Origin: Planococcus citri
Lineage: Eukaryota; Arthropoda; Insecta; Hemiptera; Pseudococcidae
Direction: 5' to 3'
Assembly (NCBI RefSeq): GCF_950023065.1
Contig: NC_088679.1
Span: 76,384,001-76,448,000 of the forward strand
Length of the DNA: 64,000 nt
Below, piece by piece: positions 1 through 10,430 of this stretch. The notes beneath the pieces were generated by a model. That model saw only the letters and a list, made by a program, of their open reading frames with translations, ran no database searches and was not told where the DNA came from. Made by a program: the position numbers and the translations under genes. The number at the start of each line of letters is the position of its first letter. Positions within the stretch are counted from its first letter, which is position 1.

Positions 1-119
1 TAAGAACCCTTATGGGAACCTACATACCAAATTTCAGCCATATTGGTTCATTAGTACGAGAGTAACAGCTGATCAAAGTTGAAATTGTGAGAAAACGTTC
101 TGACTTCCCCTGGTGCACC

Positions 120-880
120 TAGAGATTAGGTATTATTTAGATGGTGGAGTTTTATTTTATTCCTACTGGATCGGGACAATAATTATTCCCTAAGTGGGGA
201 ATAATTACCACTTACCTGGATAGCTCTAGAGATGATATGGGGTAGATAATCCTTCCTAACTAATTACGTATGTACTCTAATAATAATAAAACACATTTGT
301 GATGACTACTAAAATGTCTTTATTAAGTATTAGTTATATAAGAAGGTACGCAGAGGGTGATTACAAACTACACATTTGAACATAATGAAATGGTCAGACG
401 CGTTACCCGCCACTTAGGACCTGGATAAGTATAAGAATTCTAATCAATTACGTATTAAGTGAGTACCTAATACATAATTAGTCAGAATAACACCAATAAT
501 TGAGATGTAGTTACAATTATTACGAGTTAATTTGGGTAGGTCTCATAAATATAATATTCCTACTTCGACTAACTCAATTAATTAATACTAAACTATAATT
601 AATTGAGGGAACCATCAGGCCCAAATAAGTATTTCTCAATACTTACCAAAGACACTGTACACATTACCTATCCAGTCAATGTACTCACTGAATCCTGGTA
701 CTTGATAGGTATGTACTACACGAGGTTCGATGTATTATGAGAAATGCCTTTGATGCCCGGGGTGATCAAATATGCATCCAAAAGAACCATATTGATTAAG
801 TAGAATTAATCAATATGTTCAGGGAAACACTAATTACCACGTTAGAAGTGGGTTAAACACGATAAATGGTACATTGTCTT
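120..880. repeat. AT-rich stretch with serial short hairpins, no gene
   Basis: No credible gene is visible. The stretch contains several short dyads in a row: arms 180-190/197-207, an imperfect pair around 431-500, a perfect 7-bp pair at 627-633/638-644, and 11-bp arms at 789-799/806-816. It may be part of an old non-coding mobile element cut by the left window edge, but no terminal repeats or target duplication were found. Confidence 0.4.
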
Positions 881-1570
881 AAGGACCATGCACTTTCACA
901 TTTTCCAGTGCCGAAGCGAGAATACATATTTACAACATTGACTTAGCTCCAGAGAGCTCGAGATTCCGGTGCTAAGTGAAGAGCCTTGCTCGTGATCTTG
1001 CAAGTTGCAACAGTTGCCGGATCCACGAGCAGAGAATCCCCCACATTCCCCATACTTCCAGTATAGATATAATTTTAGAGAGAGCAAGTAACGAAGTATC
1101 TCCCTATAAATAGATCGAGTAATATTGGGCAAAAAGGGAGTTATACTAATAATCGCTAAGGCGGTTACGGCATCCTGCTCCTCGCAGGTTTTTACTTATG
1201 TTTGTTCTGACATCTCTTGAAAGTCAACAAAAGCTGATGAAATTTCAATCAAATTGAGCAAAAATTCGCAATCATTGCTGAAAACATGGTAAGAACTTGT
1301 TCATAATACACGTAAGAATCTATAAAGCAAACAACTTCAATTTGGGATGAAGGGGGGGGGGGGGGGTGTCATTACTTTCAAAATTAACTTCCATCAATGT
1401 TACTGAACAAAACGAACAAAAAACCTGAATTATCGAAATGGTCAATTTTGTATTCTCAAAAATTCGTCGAAAATCGAGAAAAAAATTTAGGCACTCCTGA
1501 AATTTTTCTAAATTAAGCACAGAATCAATTTCTAATCTTCATGAATAATGAAACATTTTCCTGATAACAA

Positions 1571-1622
1571 TTGATAAGTTAACTGACGTTTGTGAATACG
1601 ACTCTGAGGTTATTTTTTCAGT
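1571..1622 (+). promoter_or_regulatory. Promoter-like module of unit 1 (no CDS)
   Basis: It has a GATAAGTT block, a GTGAATACG block and then a TCAGT initiator at 1618-1622. This matches the modules of the two coding units in order, but no reading frame follows. Its activity is unknown. Confidence 0.4.
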
Positions 1623-2008
1623 CATTCATGGTGTTGATATTCTTTGAGGATTTTCCTATTCGTGCCATCTATAAATTTATCTTCCGTAACTTTTTTTATC
1701 AACTTTAGGAATAAAATCATCAATTTATAATTTTCACACTTTATGTCTCTCGAAGATCAATGCGTATTAAATTAGTCACTGATCCATCTGAGCAAATTAT
1801 TCACCGCCATAGTCAAGTTTTCAGTTCACAAAAAAGTAGAAAATCACTTGACTGCTTTCTAGTTTAAATACCTATCTAATCAATTCAAAATTTTGAATGC
1901 ACAGAAAATTCCTCGAAATCTATCAACTTTATTTCCATCGCAATTCGTACACAAAGTTTCTTCAAATAATTACATCGCTGATTTCTAATCCTGATAAAAC
2001 ATTCATTC

Positions 2009-2066
2009 GATAAGTTGAATTACGTTCGTGAATACATACAAATCTATAGGTTGTTATTCCTTCATT
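2009..2066 (+). promoter_or_regulatory. Core promoter of the 2099 gene
   Basis: It has GATAAGTT, then CGTGAATAC, then TCATT at 2062-2066, which fits the arthropod initiator TCAKT. The start codon lies 35 nt after the presumed +1 A. Gene 2936 has almost the same spacing (36 nt), which supports the assignment. There is no canonical TATA box; the ATACATAC stretch at about -30 may substitute. Confidence 0.5.
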
Positions 2067-2098
2067 CATCGGCGGAATAGTGAAGATCTGTCGTAAAA

Positions 2099-2521
2099 AT
2101 GAAATTTTGCCTTTTACAAATTTATTTAATTTGCTTGATATGCGTGTTAATTCATTACAAGCCTACATATGAAAGACCCGTCGACGAAGACATCAGTGCT
2201 CTAAGACAAAAAATGCGCGAATTAAGAAACAAAGTGAACAAATTACAAGTCGAAAACAAAGTACTTCGTGGCGAAAATCCAAAAAAGGGTGTAAAGGCAC
2301 CTGGAGCTTTTAATCCTTTTAAAGTTCTCAGTCTAGCCGAACGTCTGGTATGGGCGAATGGTAAGCCTCGAGTGTTTTGAAAATTTATCATGTTATCTAA
2401 AATGGAACCTATAGTTAATGTTGGTGTTATTTTTTTTAGCTTTAACATTCTTTTAGCGATACATCTGTTGGAAAATCAAGTTGACGAATTATTCGTAGAA
2501 GATCAGACCAGGAAGTTTTAA
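2099..2521 (+). CDS. Small secreted coiled-coil protein, two exons
   Basis: Function is not recognised. Exon 1 is 2099-2360 and exon 2 is 2457-2521, joined across a 96-bp intron with donor GTAAGC and acceptor TTTTAG. The sum is 327 nt, or 108 aa plus TAA, and the frame is kept across the junction. Residues 1 to about 24 form a signal peptide: a Lys near the start, then a hydrophobic run ending near KPTY. Residues about 30-60 are a charged heptad coiled coil (SALRQKM..LRNKV..LQVENKVL). Exon 2 adds a second amphipathic piece (HLLENQVDELFVEDQ). An AATAAA follows at 2606-2611. The neighbour at 2936 is a paralogue with the same leader. A secreted effector or structural role is possible but unproven. 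Confidence 0.7.
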
Positions 2522-2605
2522 TTTGATCAACGTTTAAATTGCTAACGTAGGCTCGTGGTATTTTCAAAAGGACCATCCCCGAGGTTATTAATGAAAAATA
2601 GGACG

Positions 2606-2611
2606 AATAAA
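2606..2611 (+). terminator. Polyadenylation signal of the 2099 gene
   Basis: An AATAAA hexamer lies 85 nt after the TAA stop in exon 2. Confidence 0.45.
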
Positions 2612-2846
2612 ATGCAAAAAAAATGACGAATAAATTCATCGATTGTAATTTTTACACTTTGCGTAGATACATTTTTCAATTTTTAATAATTTTTTCAAAA
2701 TAAAAATTGAATAAAACGATTTTTTTTTTGAAAACCATCAACTCACAGCCTTGAGAATAAAATCGTGCTACTTACTTGTATATTTCCACTCAACGTTTCC
2801 ACCTCCTATTAGATCGCTGATTTCTAAAATGTGATAAAAGATTCTT

Positions 2847-2902
2847 TCGATAAGTTAAATTAAATCTACGAATACCAATTTATCTAGGTCGTTTCCTTCA
2901 GT
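2847..2902 (+). promoter_or_regulatory. Core promoter of the 2936 gene
   Basis: GATAAGTT lies near 2850, GAATAC near 2870, and the initiator TCAGT at 2898-2902. The ATG is 36 nt after the +1 A. This is the same module as in the upstream paralogue. Confidence 0.5.
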
Positions 2903-2935
2903 CATTAGTGGAATTTAAAGTGATCGAGGTTAGAA

Positions 2936-3232
2936 ATGAAGTTAAGCTTTTTAAAAATTCATTTGATTTGTTTGATTTCCGTTTTAATTTGGTACAAACC
3001 TACGTACGGATTTGCCTATTATGGCGACAATAATTACGTAAAAAGCGAAGTTGAAGAATTACAAGAACAGGTGAACGAATTACGCGAAGATAATAGACAC
3101 CTGCGTTACGGAAATCCCCATGTGTTCGGAAATGAACTACCAAGCGGTGCACGACGAATCAAACCTTTCGATATGTTCATAAACATGTTGAAAGGAGAAA
3201 TGGTAAGCCAGCAACAGTTTCAAAGCAGATAA
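2936..3232 (+). CDS. Paralogous small secreted coiled-coil protein, 3' end unclear
   Basis: Read without splicing it is 98 aa. It has a signal peptide with the same LICLI and YKPTYG landmarks as the 2099 product, then a heptad coiled coil (EVEELQEQVNELREDN) and a basic tail. A donor GTAAGC begins at 3203, the position equivalent to the neighbour's intron, but the phase differs (0 rather than 1). The acceptor used by the neighbour (TTTTAG) reads TTTTAA here, so the homologous second exon (LLENHADEY, still open) can no longer be joined that way. Splicing to the AG at 3298-3299 would give 90 aa; splicing to the AG at 3430-3431 would give 141 aa ending at 3590. The gene is either shortened or decaying at its 3' end. 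An AATAAA lies at about 3574. Confidence 0.6.
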   Translation: MKLSFLKIHLICLISVLIWYKPTYGFAYYGDNNYVKSEVEELQEQVNELREDNRHLRYGNPHVFGNELPSGARRIKPFDMFINMLKGEMVSQQQFQSR

Positions 3233-3667
3233 TACCTATGGTATCTAAGTACCCAGTTACAATATTGATGCAATTTTTTATTTATTTTTTTCCCTTTAGA
3301 ATTAAAAATTCTTTTAATCCCGTATACTGTTGGAAAATCATGCCGATGAATATCGAAGAGGAAATTCAAATTAGATCAACGTTAAAATGTGCAAATGTAG
3401 GAGCTAGGAACATATCCCAACCAATTTTTAGCTTTCAAATGTGTTGTTCAAGATTTGCAAAATCAGCAATCTCAGCGCAGGTCAACTTGCAGGTGATCAC
3501 GAAGAAAACGATACCTACGATCAAAAATGGAAAGTAGAATTTTTTGGCTGGGATTTTTGTTTTATAAGCATTGCAATAAATCTTTTATGAAAGTTCAATG
3601 CTAGAAAGTTTTTGAAAGTCTGATATTCGTAGATCGCTGATTTATAATCTTGATGAAACATTCTTTC

Positions 3668-3728
3668 GATAAGTTAAAATTACACTCATGAATACGAATT
3701 TGTATGTACCTAGGTCATTTCTTTCAGT
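3668..3728 (+). promoter_or_regulatory. Promoter-like module of unit 4 (no CDS)
   Basis: GATAAG is at 3668-3673, GAATACG at about 3690, and TCAGT at 3724-3728, with the TCAGTCATTAGC phrase repeated twice in a row. No open frame follows; the sequence continues into a 3'-end-like block near 3840. Confidence 0.4.
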
Positions 3729-4210
3729 CATTAGCCTTTCAGTCATTAGCGGAGTAGAAGATCACGCACGAAGAATATACGGAATAATGGAAATGAAAAG
3801 AACGATTTTTAATTCAAAATTTCTATTTTCAAACATCGCAATAAGTCTTTGTTGAAAGTTTGACGCAACAATTTATTAATTTTTTTCAAGCTCTTAAAAA
3901 TAAGGCTTGGAACGTAAAAGTCAACCTCAATATTGCTCAAATTTCTGAAAGACGTCATCAGTCTACATTTAAGATGCTAAAGTGTAGTTTTCAATTTTTG
4001 GTGAATTTTTTCAACAGATACCCACCTCACCTATCAAAGAGCCAAAAATGGCGAGAAAATCAAAATCTCACCAACTTGGCGAACGGAGAACTCTGAAACT
4101 CTGTATGTAGGTATTGACCTTATCGTCGATCTTTTAAATCAATTGGAAACGCAGTTTCGAACCGTTTTGAGCAGATCTGGAGCCTCCAGTATACATATTT
4201 TTGAAAGTTG

Positions 4211-5048
4211 AAAGGGTACCCCCCGATAAGATAGGCAAAATGCCCTTAACCTCAGATTTCGATGAAACTCACAGGGTATGTTTAGTACCCCCAAAAAATA
4301 ATTTTGGGCCCAAAGCCCGCTCCCCACCCCACCCCCCTCAGCCAGGGGGGCCAAAAAACGCGTTTTTCAGGGGAAAAATTCTGTATCAGCGCGTAATTAA
4401 GATAAATTGATTCTGTAAACGAATATAGTTAGAGGATACATGGACGTACCTCCCTGAATTTTTTCAGAATTTTTCATCACACGGGGAGAGAAGGGGGGAC
4501 AAAAGAAAACTTTAAATCGACATTACTCCGGAACGAAAAAACATACCAAAACGATTTTTTCGTCAAATATGTATCTTTAGGTCTACTTTCTATAGAAGTC
4601 ATCACCCGGCCATTTGGAGTGGTGGGTCAAGCTCAAAAGCTCAAAAAACTCTCAAAAAACCACGTTTTTTGCGTTTTTCTCCAAAAATATGGACAAATGG
4701 CGGAAATCTAAGAGAACCAAGTTGTTCAGCGTGAAATTTTACCTCAGAATTGTGTAATTGAAAATTCATTTACACCGCATGATCGTAAAACTACATGCGC
4801 AGAAGTATTTGTGCTTACATCAAGATAGCTGAAAGGGTATTCCTGGGTAAAATAGGTGAAATGTCCCTGTCCTCGGATTTCTGAAATTTTGATGAAACAT
4901 AGTTGGGTACCATTTAAAAAAATGTCGGAGGCAAAAAATCCCCCCCAACCTCCCCTTGCTCATAATAGCGAAAAAAGGGCCTTTTTCGGGGAGAAAAAAT
5001 CCATGCTTCAACGAGTTTTGACAAAAAAATCTGTATTCACTCAAAATA
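4211..5048 (+). repeat. Left arm of an 838-bp inverted repeat
   Basis: The arm starts at AAAGGGTACC and is nearly identical to the reverse complement of 6870-7707, with the same length. I saw only two substitutions (near 4317 and 4913), though I did not align every base. Beyond 5048 the match weakens quickly. Inside the arm are two diverged copies of one module (about 4211-4400 and 4829-5048), each beginning TGAAAGGGTA. No target-site duplication was found. Confidence 0.85.
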
Positions 5049-6869
5049 TATGGAGGAGACAGTATAATAAAAGTACCTACATACCTACATAGGTATTTGA
5101 GATTCTGCGCCAATCCATGCTATTGCCATCAAAATCCAAGGCCACTTTTGGGGTTCTACTGAGAAAATTGAAAAGTAAATCTTTTTTTTTTTTTGGAGAG
5201 GGGGTATTAGTAGTTGGTGTTTTGAAAATATTTTATTCGCAAAAGTTTCGCTATAATGACGAAAAAATATTGAAAGATAATATATTTCTGAAACTGAGGA
5301 AATATTTTGGAACGCAGTGATGACAATATTTTAGGTTTCAAAAAATTGATAATGATTGGCAAAAATTCCTAAATTTTTGTTGATTTTTCAAAATTGACAA
5401 AAACAATTTAAAATAATAGCATAGAATGGACGCAGAATCTAAGATATATTCATTTAGGACTGGGTCGATCGTCATTTTTCTCAAAACAAATTGGGTACAG
5501 GGGCTACAGTGAAAAAACCGTGTTTTTTCGAAAATACTCCCACTTTAAGGGCACATGTTTTCCCTTTAGGGGCACTTCTGGAGCCAGAATTTTTCTGTAC
5601 AACTTTCAACTCAAAATGACAGTTTTTGCTAAAATTGGTAAAAATCCAGTTTTTTTTCTTTTTTTGGTGATTTACCCAATCTACTACATAGTACTTACGT
5701 AGGTAGGTAATACTTATGTTTTCAATGTATGTACTTGGTAACTCACATAAAAATTTAATCATCGACACCAAAAAGAAACCTTTCTGATAGTTTTGAGTTA
5801 GATACCATGTACTTGAAAAGTAGGCTACTTGTAATTCAAGAAAACCTTGATTAAGAAGTTGCATGGCGTAAATAGCGCTATAATGAAGCATTTTTCACAA
5901 AAACTCTAATTTTTGGGCAACCCCTCTCCCCAATGTGGTCGTTGGGAGGGTCCAACTGCAAATCAAACTTCATATTCGTGTTCAGCGAGTTCGGTTCATA
6001 TGATAATGATACCCATATTGTCTGTTTACTTTCGCCCTAAAATTTGGAGAGGGGGTGCCTATGACCAAAAAATTGGAGTTTAAGGGTATACTCTGCGAAG
6101 AGCATTCTAATTTGACAACCGGTCGAAATATGAAACCGATTTGTTCGTTATTTTCATCATTCGTTCGTAAGACTGCATGTAATCGATTGAACGAATTTAG
6201 TCGTGCTTATGTCCCGCGACCCGCTCCCATCTAAACTTCAGACGGGGATTTCTCCGTGAATTTTCAAAATTCTTCCAATTTTTTTTCACCAATACTGATT
6301 CATCTATGAAATCGAGGGTATGCAGCCAACTAGCCATATTTTCTAATTTTGCTTTTACAACAGGGATGTGAGCGTCTAAAGTACCTCCATCCAATTCCCT
6401 ATTATAGCCATCAAATGTCCTGAATCAAAAATATCTCGACATACCCTCGCTTTTGAAAGCAAACCCTAGAAAAATCCGTTCTATAGTTTTGGCACAATCC
6501 CCGCCCAAAGTTGACCATTTTTCATCAAAAAATTAGAATAGCCTTAAAGAAGTTAGTTGGTTTTCTTATTGTTTTTGGAGGCCAGCATCCAAAATTATGG
6601 ATCGCTTTTTTTGGTGGTGCTGTGACAAAAAAACACAATTTTGAGTGTTTTTTGAGTTTTTGAAGATGGCCTACCTGGAGGGAAAATTTGAAAAAAAAAA
6701 TACCAATTATAGTGCTCATGCAGATACATTTTTGAAAAAAAAATTTCATGTACTTAAATTAGGTTCGGAGATACGGTGGTTTCAAATTTTCTTTCGTCAA
6801 TATATCTCCCCTGGGTGGCCCACAATTTTTGAAGAAAATTCAAGTTGCTAGAATCATATCTCCTTCAAG
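5049..6869. other. 1.8-kb loop between the inverted-repeat arms
   Basis: No gene is supported; the open frames here look like chance. A piece near 6145-6215 weakly resembles the arm segment near 4775-4820, so the loop appears to contain a further diverged copy of the arm module. Confidence 0.5.
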
Positions 6870-7707
6870 TATTTTGAGTGAATACAGATTTTTTTGTCAA
6901 AACTCGTTGAAGCATGGATTTTTTCTCCCCGAAAAAGGCCCTTTTTTCGCTATTATGAGCAAGGGGAGGTTGGGGGGTATTTTTTGCCTCCGACATTTTT
7001 TTTAATGGTACCCAACTATGTTTCATCAAAATTTCAGAAATCCGAGGACAGGGACATTTCACCTATTTTACCCAGGAATACCCTTTCAGCTATCTTGATG
7101 TAAGCACAAATACTTCTGCGCATGTAGTTTTACGATCATGCGGTGTAAATGAATTTTCAATTACACAATTCTGAGGTAAAATTTCACGCTGAACAACTTG
7201 GTTCTCTTAGATTTCCGCCATTTGTCCATATTTTTGGAGAAAAACGCAAAAAACGTGGTTTTTTGAGAGTTTTTTGAGCTTTTGAGCTTGACCCACCACT
7301 CCAAATGGCCGGGTGATGACTTCTATAGAAAGTAGACCTAAAGATACATATTTGACGAAAAAATCGTTTTGGTATGTTTTTTCGTTCCGGAGTAATGTCG
7401 ATTTAAAGTTTTCTTTTGTCCCCCCTTCTCTCCCCGTGTGATGAAAAATTCTGAAAAAATTCAGGGAGGTACGTCCATGTATCCTCTAACTATATTCGTT
7501 TACAGAATCAATTTATCTTAATTACGCGCTGATACAGAATTTTTCCCCTGAAAAACGCGTTTTTTGGCCCCCCTGGCTGAGGGGGGTGGGGTGGGGAGCG
7601 GGCTATGGGCCCAAAATTATTTTTTGGGGGTACTAAACATACCCTGTGAGTTTCATCGAAATCTGAGGTTAAGGGCATTTTGCCTATCTTATCGGGGGGT
7701 ACCCTTT
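6870..7707 (-). repeat. Right arm of the 838-bp inverted repeat
   Basis: This is the reverse complement of 4211-5048 at equal length. Its outer boundary is ...GGTACCCTTT at 7707, after which the flanks differ. Near identity implies a recent origin or arm-to-arm gene conversion. Open frames in this arm mirror those in the left arm and are not taken as genes. Confidence 0.85.
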
Positions 7708-8480
7708 GCGCAAAATTTTACGCAGCAATTAAGTATGACAGCTAAAATTCACTTCTTTCACGTGTAATTTCAACATGATGAGTCGATTCGAGATGGTTTC
7801 AAACTGTCCTGGACAGAGGTGTCCCTTCCCCCAAACAGAAAAATGTTGGAAAAATTTGAGAAACTTTGGGAATATAGTTGGAAAGAATTTGTGTAAGTTG
7901 GAAAAACCTTTTACTACTTGAATTATAAATTTTCAAAAGCTTTTCGCTCATTTTCCTTTTGAATTCTCTAATCATTCAGAATTAACTTTGTTTTATGTAC
8001 TTGAAATTTCCCAAAAAATGGTCTCTTCATTGCAGCTAGCCAAAACTGCCAGAAAGTCCCAACATTATTGCTAAAATACCAGTCTTTAAAAAGGTCCTTT
8101 TTTGACAAAAATTCGTACTTAAACAATTCATAATTTTTGCCAAAATTGGTACTTTTTGAAAACATGAAATTTTGTCCTGAATATAGACACTGCACCTGAG
8201 CCCTAGTCCTGAAAAAATGAAGAATTGTGAATTTTTGAGAATTTTATGTCTACTCTTCGCTCGAACCTTATTTTGTTCCTATTTTTGAAAATAATTTCCC
8301 GAAACTACGGTTAAAATTTGAAAATTTTGAATTCATGAAAAACAAATAATGATGTTATTCTACGCTTTGATCCTGACTAACATTTTCATTTCTTCGGATT
8401 TTTTTTTTTACCAAATTCGCCTCATTTCTATTCAATAACTAAGTAATAAAAACAATTTCAATTTCTTAACCGTAAGTACC
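7708..8480. other. Gene-free AT-rich stretch
   Basis: No gene, RNA or clear repeat was recognised. It separates the inverted repeat from the 3' end of the minus-strand gene at 8500. Confidence 0.4.
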
Positions 8481-8482
8481 TA

Positions 8483-8488
8483 TTTATT
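8483..8488 (-). terminator. Polyadenylation signal of the 8500-9356 gene
   Basis: AATAAA on the minus strand lies 12 nt past the stop. A second AATAAA overlaps the stop codon itself (8499-8504). Confidence 0.45.
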
Positions 8489-8499
8489 AAGTATATTTT

Positions 8500-9356
8500 T
8501 TATTTCTCATATACATAAGGATAAGGCATAGGTTGTAAAATAATTTGAGCAGTTTTAACTTTGAGGTCATCGGCAGAGAAACCAAAATCCCTAAACATTT
8601 GCTCAATACCTTCCTTATCGTTATATACCGGAGGTGATGGGTCGAAAGCCGACATTTTGTGTGCCGCTTTATCACTAAAACTAGCATAAATCGATCGAAT
8701 CCCTTCTACAAAGTCTGCGTTGGAAACACCATAAGATGAAACCCTCTGGCGAAATACTTTAATGCAGGCGCGGTCTTTAAATTCTGGCTTGTCGGAGTTC
8801 AGTATTTCGTCATACGCTTTGGCTACACCAATATTAATTGGTCTTTTAGTAGGATATAAGTCATCGACCAATGTTTCCGCTCTTGAGCGAACACCCAGCA
8901 GGCGAAACATTTTCCTAAAAACTTTCTAAAAATTTTACATAAATTGTATTAATACAACCAAACCATTCAACAAATAATACCAAATTCTAAAAAATTTCAA
9001 AAATTGAATTACATTTTGATTTTCCTCTGCACCCTGTTCTTTCAACAATCCATCCCCTTTAACTGCTCGTTCTATTATTTTTCGTATCATGCCCTGAACT
9101 TGTCCCAACTCATATTTCAGTTCATCGTCAGTTAATGATTTCACGATCTTTTTAAAGGTGCCTGTAATAGGTACAAATTCCTAAAAATATAAAAGCATTT
9201 GTAATGAAGGTACTAGAAATGCATTTATGATCAAGATCAACAAAGGGAACTTACTTTTTCCACCAGTTCCCCGCTGGTAGGCGTTTTTGTTGTTTCCTCG
9301 CCAATTAATGATGGAATTATGAGATAAATAACAAACAATTTTAAAGTTGGGAACAT
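8500..9356 (-). CDS. Secreted protein of unknown family, three exons, 231 aa
   Basis: The exons on the minus strand are 9356-9255 (34 codons), 9180-9013 (56 codons) and 8925-8500 (141 codons plus TAA). All junctions are phase 0 with donors GTAAGT and GTAATT and acceptors TTTTTAG. Residues 1-19 form a signal peptide (MFPTLKLFVIYLIIPSLIG) with likely cleavage before EETT. The mature part is mixed alpha-like and soluble, with charged stretches (LTDDELKYELGQVQ; MSAFDPSPPVYNDKEGIEQM) and one Cys visible (RACIKVF). No further membrane segment is present and I recognise no catalytic motif. At the third exon a second AG 11 nt downstream would break the frame, so the first is chosen. The product is probably extracellular; its role is unknown. 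It looks intact and is the best host gene in the window. Confidence 0.8.
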
Positions 9357-9405
9357 TTTACACACTTTTTTAAAGATTTCAAAATGTAAGAAATGTATAA
9401 ACTAG

Positions 9406-9410
9406 ACTGA
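9406..9410 (-). promoter_or_regulatory. Initiator of the 8500-9356 gene
   Basis: A minus-strand TCAGT, the arthropod initiator, lies about 50 nt upstream of the ATG at 9356. The region 30 nt further upstream is AT-rich without a strict TATA box. Confidence 0.4.
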
Positions 9411-9839
9411 CAGCCACGTTCGTATCAATTTCAATATTAAATGTTGAGAAATATTCAATCAATAAGTAGATGGAATTTATTTCATCTAATAATCTTCCTT
9501 CAAGTTATCTTTTTAATTACTTACCTATACGTAGTATTTTTTTCATCTCAAATACTTCTTATAGGTACTTAATAGGTATTCATTTTTCTAGCAGGGTATC
9601 TAACATAATTTTTCAAGCGAAAATCACTACCTTTCACTACATTTTCACTACCATAAAAAAAAAAAACATTTCTACACACTTTAACCCCCCTCCCCTCATA
9701 TTTTTTCCATATTTTTTGTGTTATTCAGAAAACGTCACGTTTGAACACTAGCAATCACAAACACTGAACAAAACGAGGGCCAAAGTTCTCCAAAATTTAT
9801 AGCAATTCAAAAAATAATCAACTCAATAATATTACCTAT

Positions 9840-10430
9840 CTATTATTTTTGGTGTCAGAAGTTGATTTGTTGGTCTTGGCATGTTTAGAATTCGAACAGT
9901 AATTTCTTGTAAATTTCAGTTGTGAACGAGAAAAGAAAATTGGCCCCAGCAAAGCGAATGAGAAAGTATTGAATAGCATTATATTATTTAGGCGAGAAGT
10001 CGATTTTTCTTGTCCTTGACATTTCCTAAATTCAATCAGTAATTTTCTATTTTTATTTGCAGAAAAGAAAACCATTGACCCGAGCGTAGCGAGCTAAGGC
10101 AAAAGCTTTTGAACGTTTATAATTCAAAAAACTATTCACGATGAATTTTGATACGAAAAATTCATTTTCTCAGCTGTGATATTTTTGCAATTTGGAACAA
10201 TAATTTTTTAGAAATTTAAATTCTGGAATAAAAAATAGAATTGACTGGAGCGAGCTAGACAGAAGCGTTGGAAAATGTGGGGTGTGATTTGAGATGTAAA
10301 ACAACGTTATTTTTATGAGAAAAATCCATTTTTCTGGACCATCTTTGATAATTCTAAAAGTTGAGAAAAAAAATGATGCCAGAGCGAGGTGAGGGCGAAA
10401 ATTTTTGAAAATTCGTCAACCTAATAATAT
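9840..10430. repeat. Degenerate tandem repeat, about 150-bp units
   Basis: Four related segments start near 9850, 9990, 10150 and 10315. Each runs from GAAGTYGATTTTTC-like sequence through AATCAGTAATTTTCT-like sequence to GAAAAGAAAATTGACCCGAGC, ending in a GAGCGTAGCGAG-type motif. They are too diverged to be recent, and no gene is present. Confidence 0.5.

Larger units (their letters stand above)
1530..3850 (+). repeat. Four-copy tandem duplication of a small secreted-protein gene unit
   Basis: Four units share a promoter/5'-leader block (about 1530-1640, 1975-2098, 2815-2935, 3640-3790). Units 2 and 3 carry coding exons. Unit 1 runs from its leader almost directly into a 3' block near 1700-1740 that resembles the unit-2 3' block near 2615-2660. 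Unit 4 runs from its leader into a block near 3835-3870 that resembles the unit-3 3' end near 3565-3600. So units 1 and 4 look like internally deleted copies that kept both ends but lost the CDS. All copies are diverged, so the duplication is not recent. Confidence 0.7.

Noticed and set aside
4139..4354. 71-aa open frame repeated at 7564-7767
   Set aside because: It is duplicated only because it lies in the inverted-repeat arms; Gly/Pro-rich translation of G-rich non-coding sequence with no start context.
5481..5891. 136-aa minus-strand frame in the inverted-repeat loop
   Set aside because: No domain, no promoter or splice support, composition of translated AT-rich DNA.
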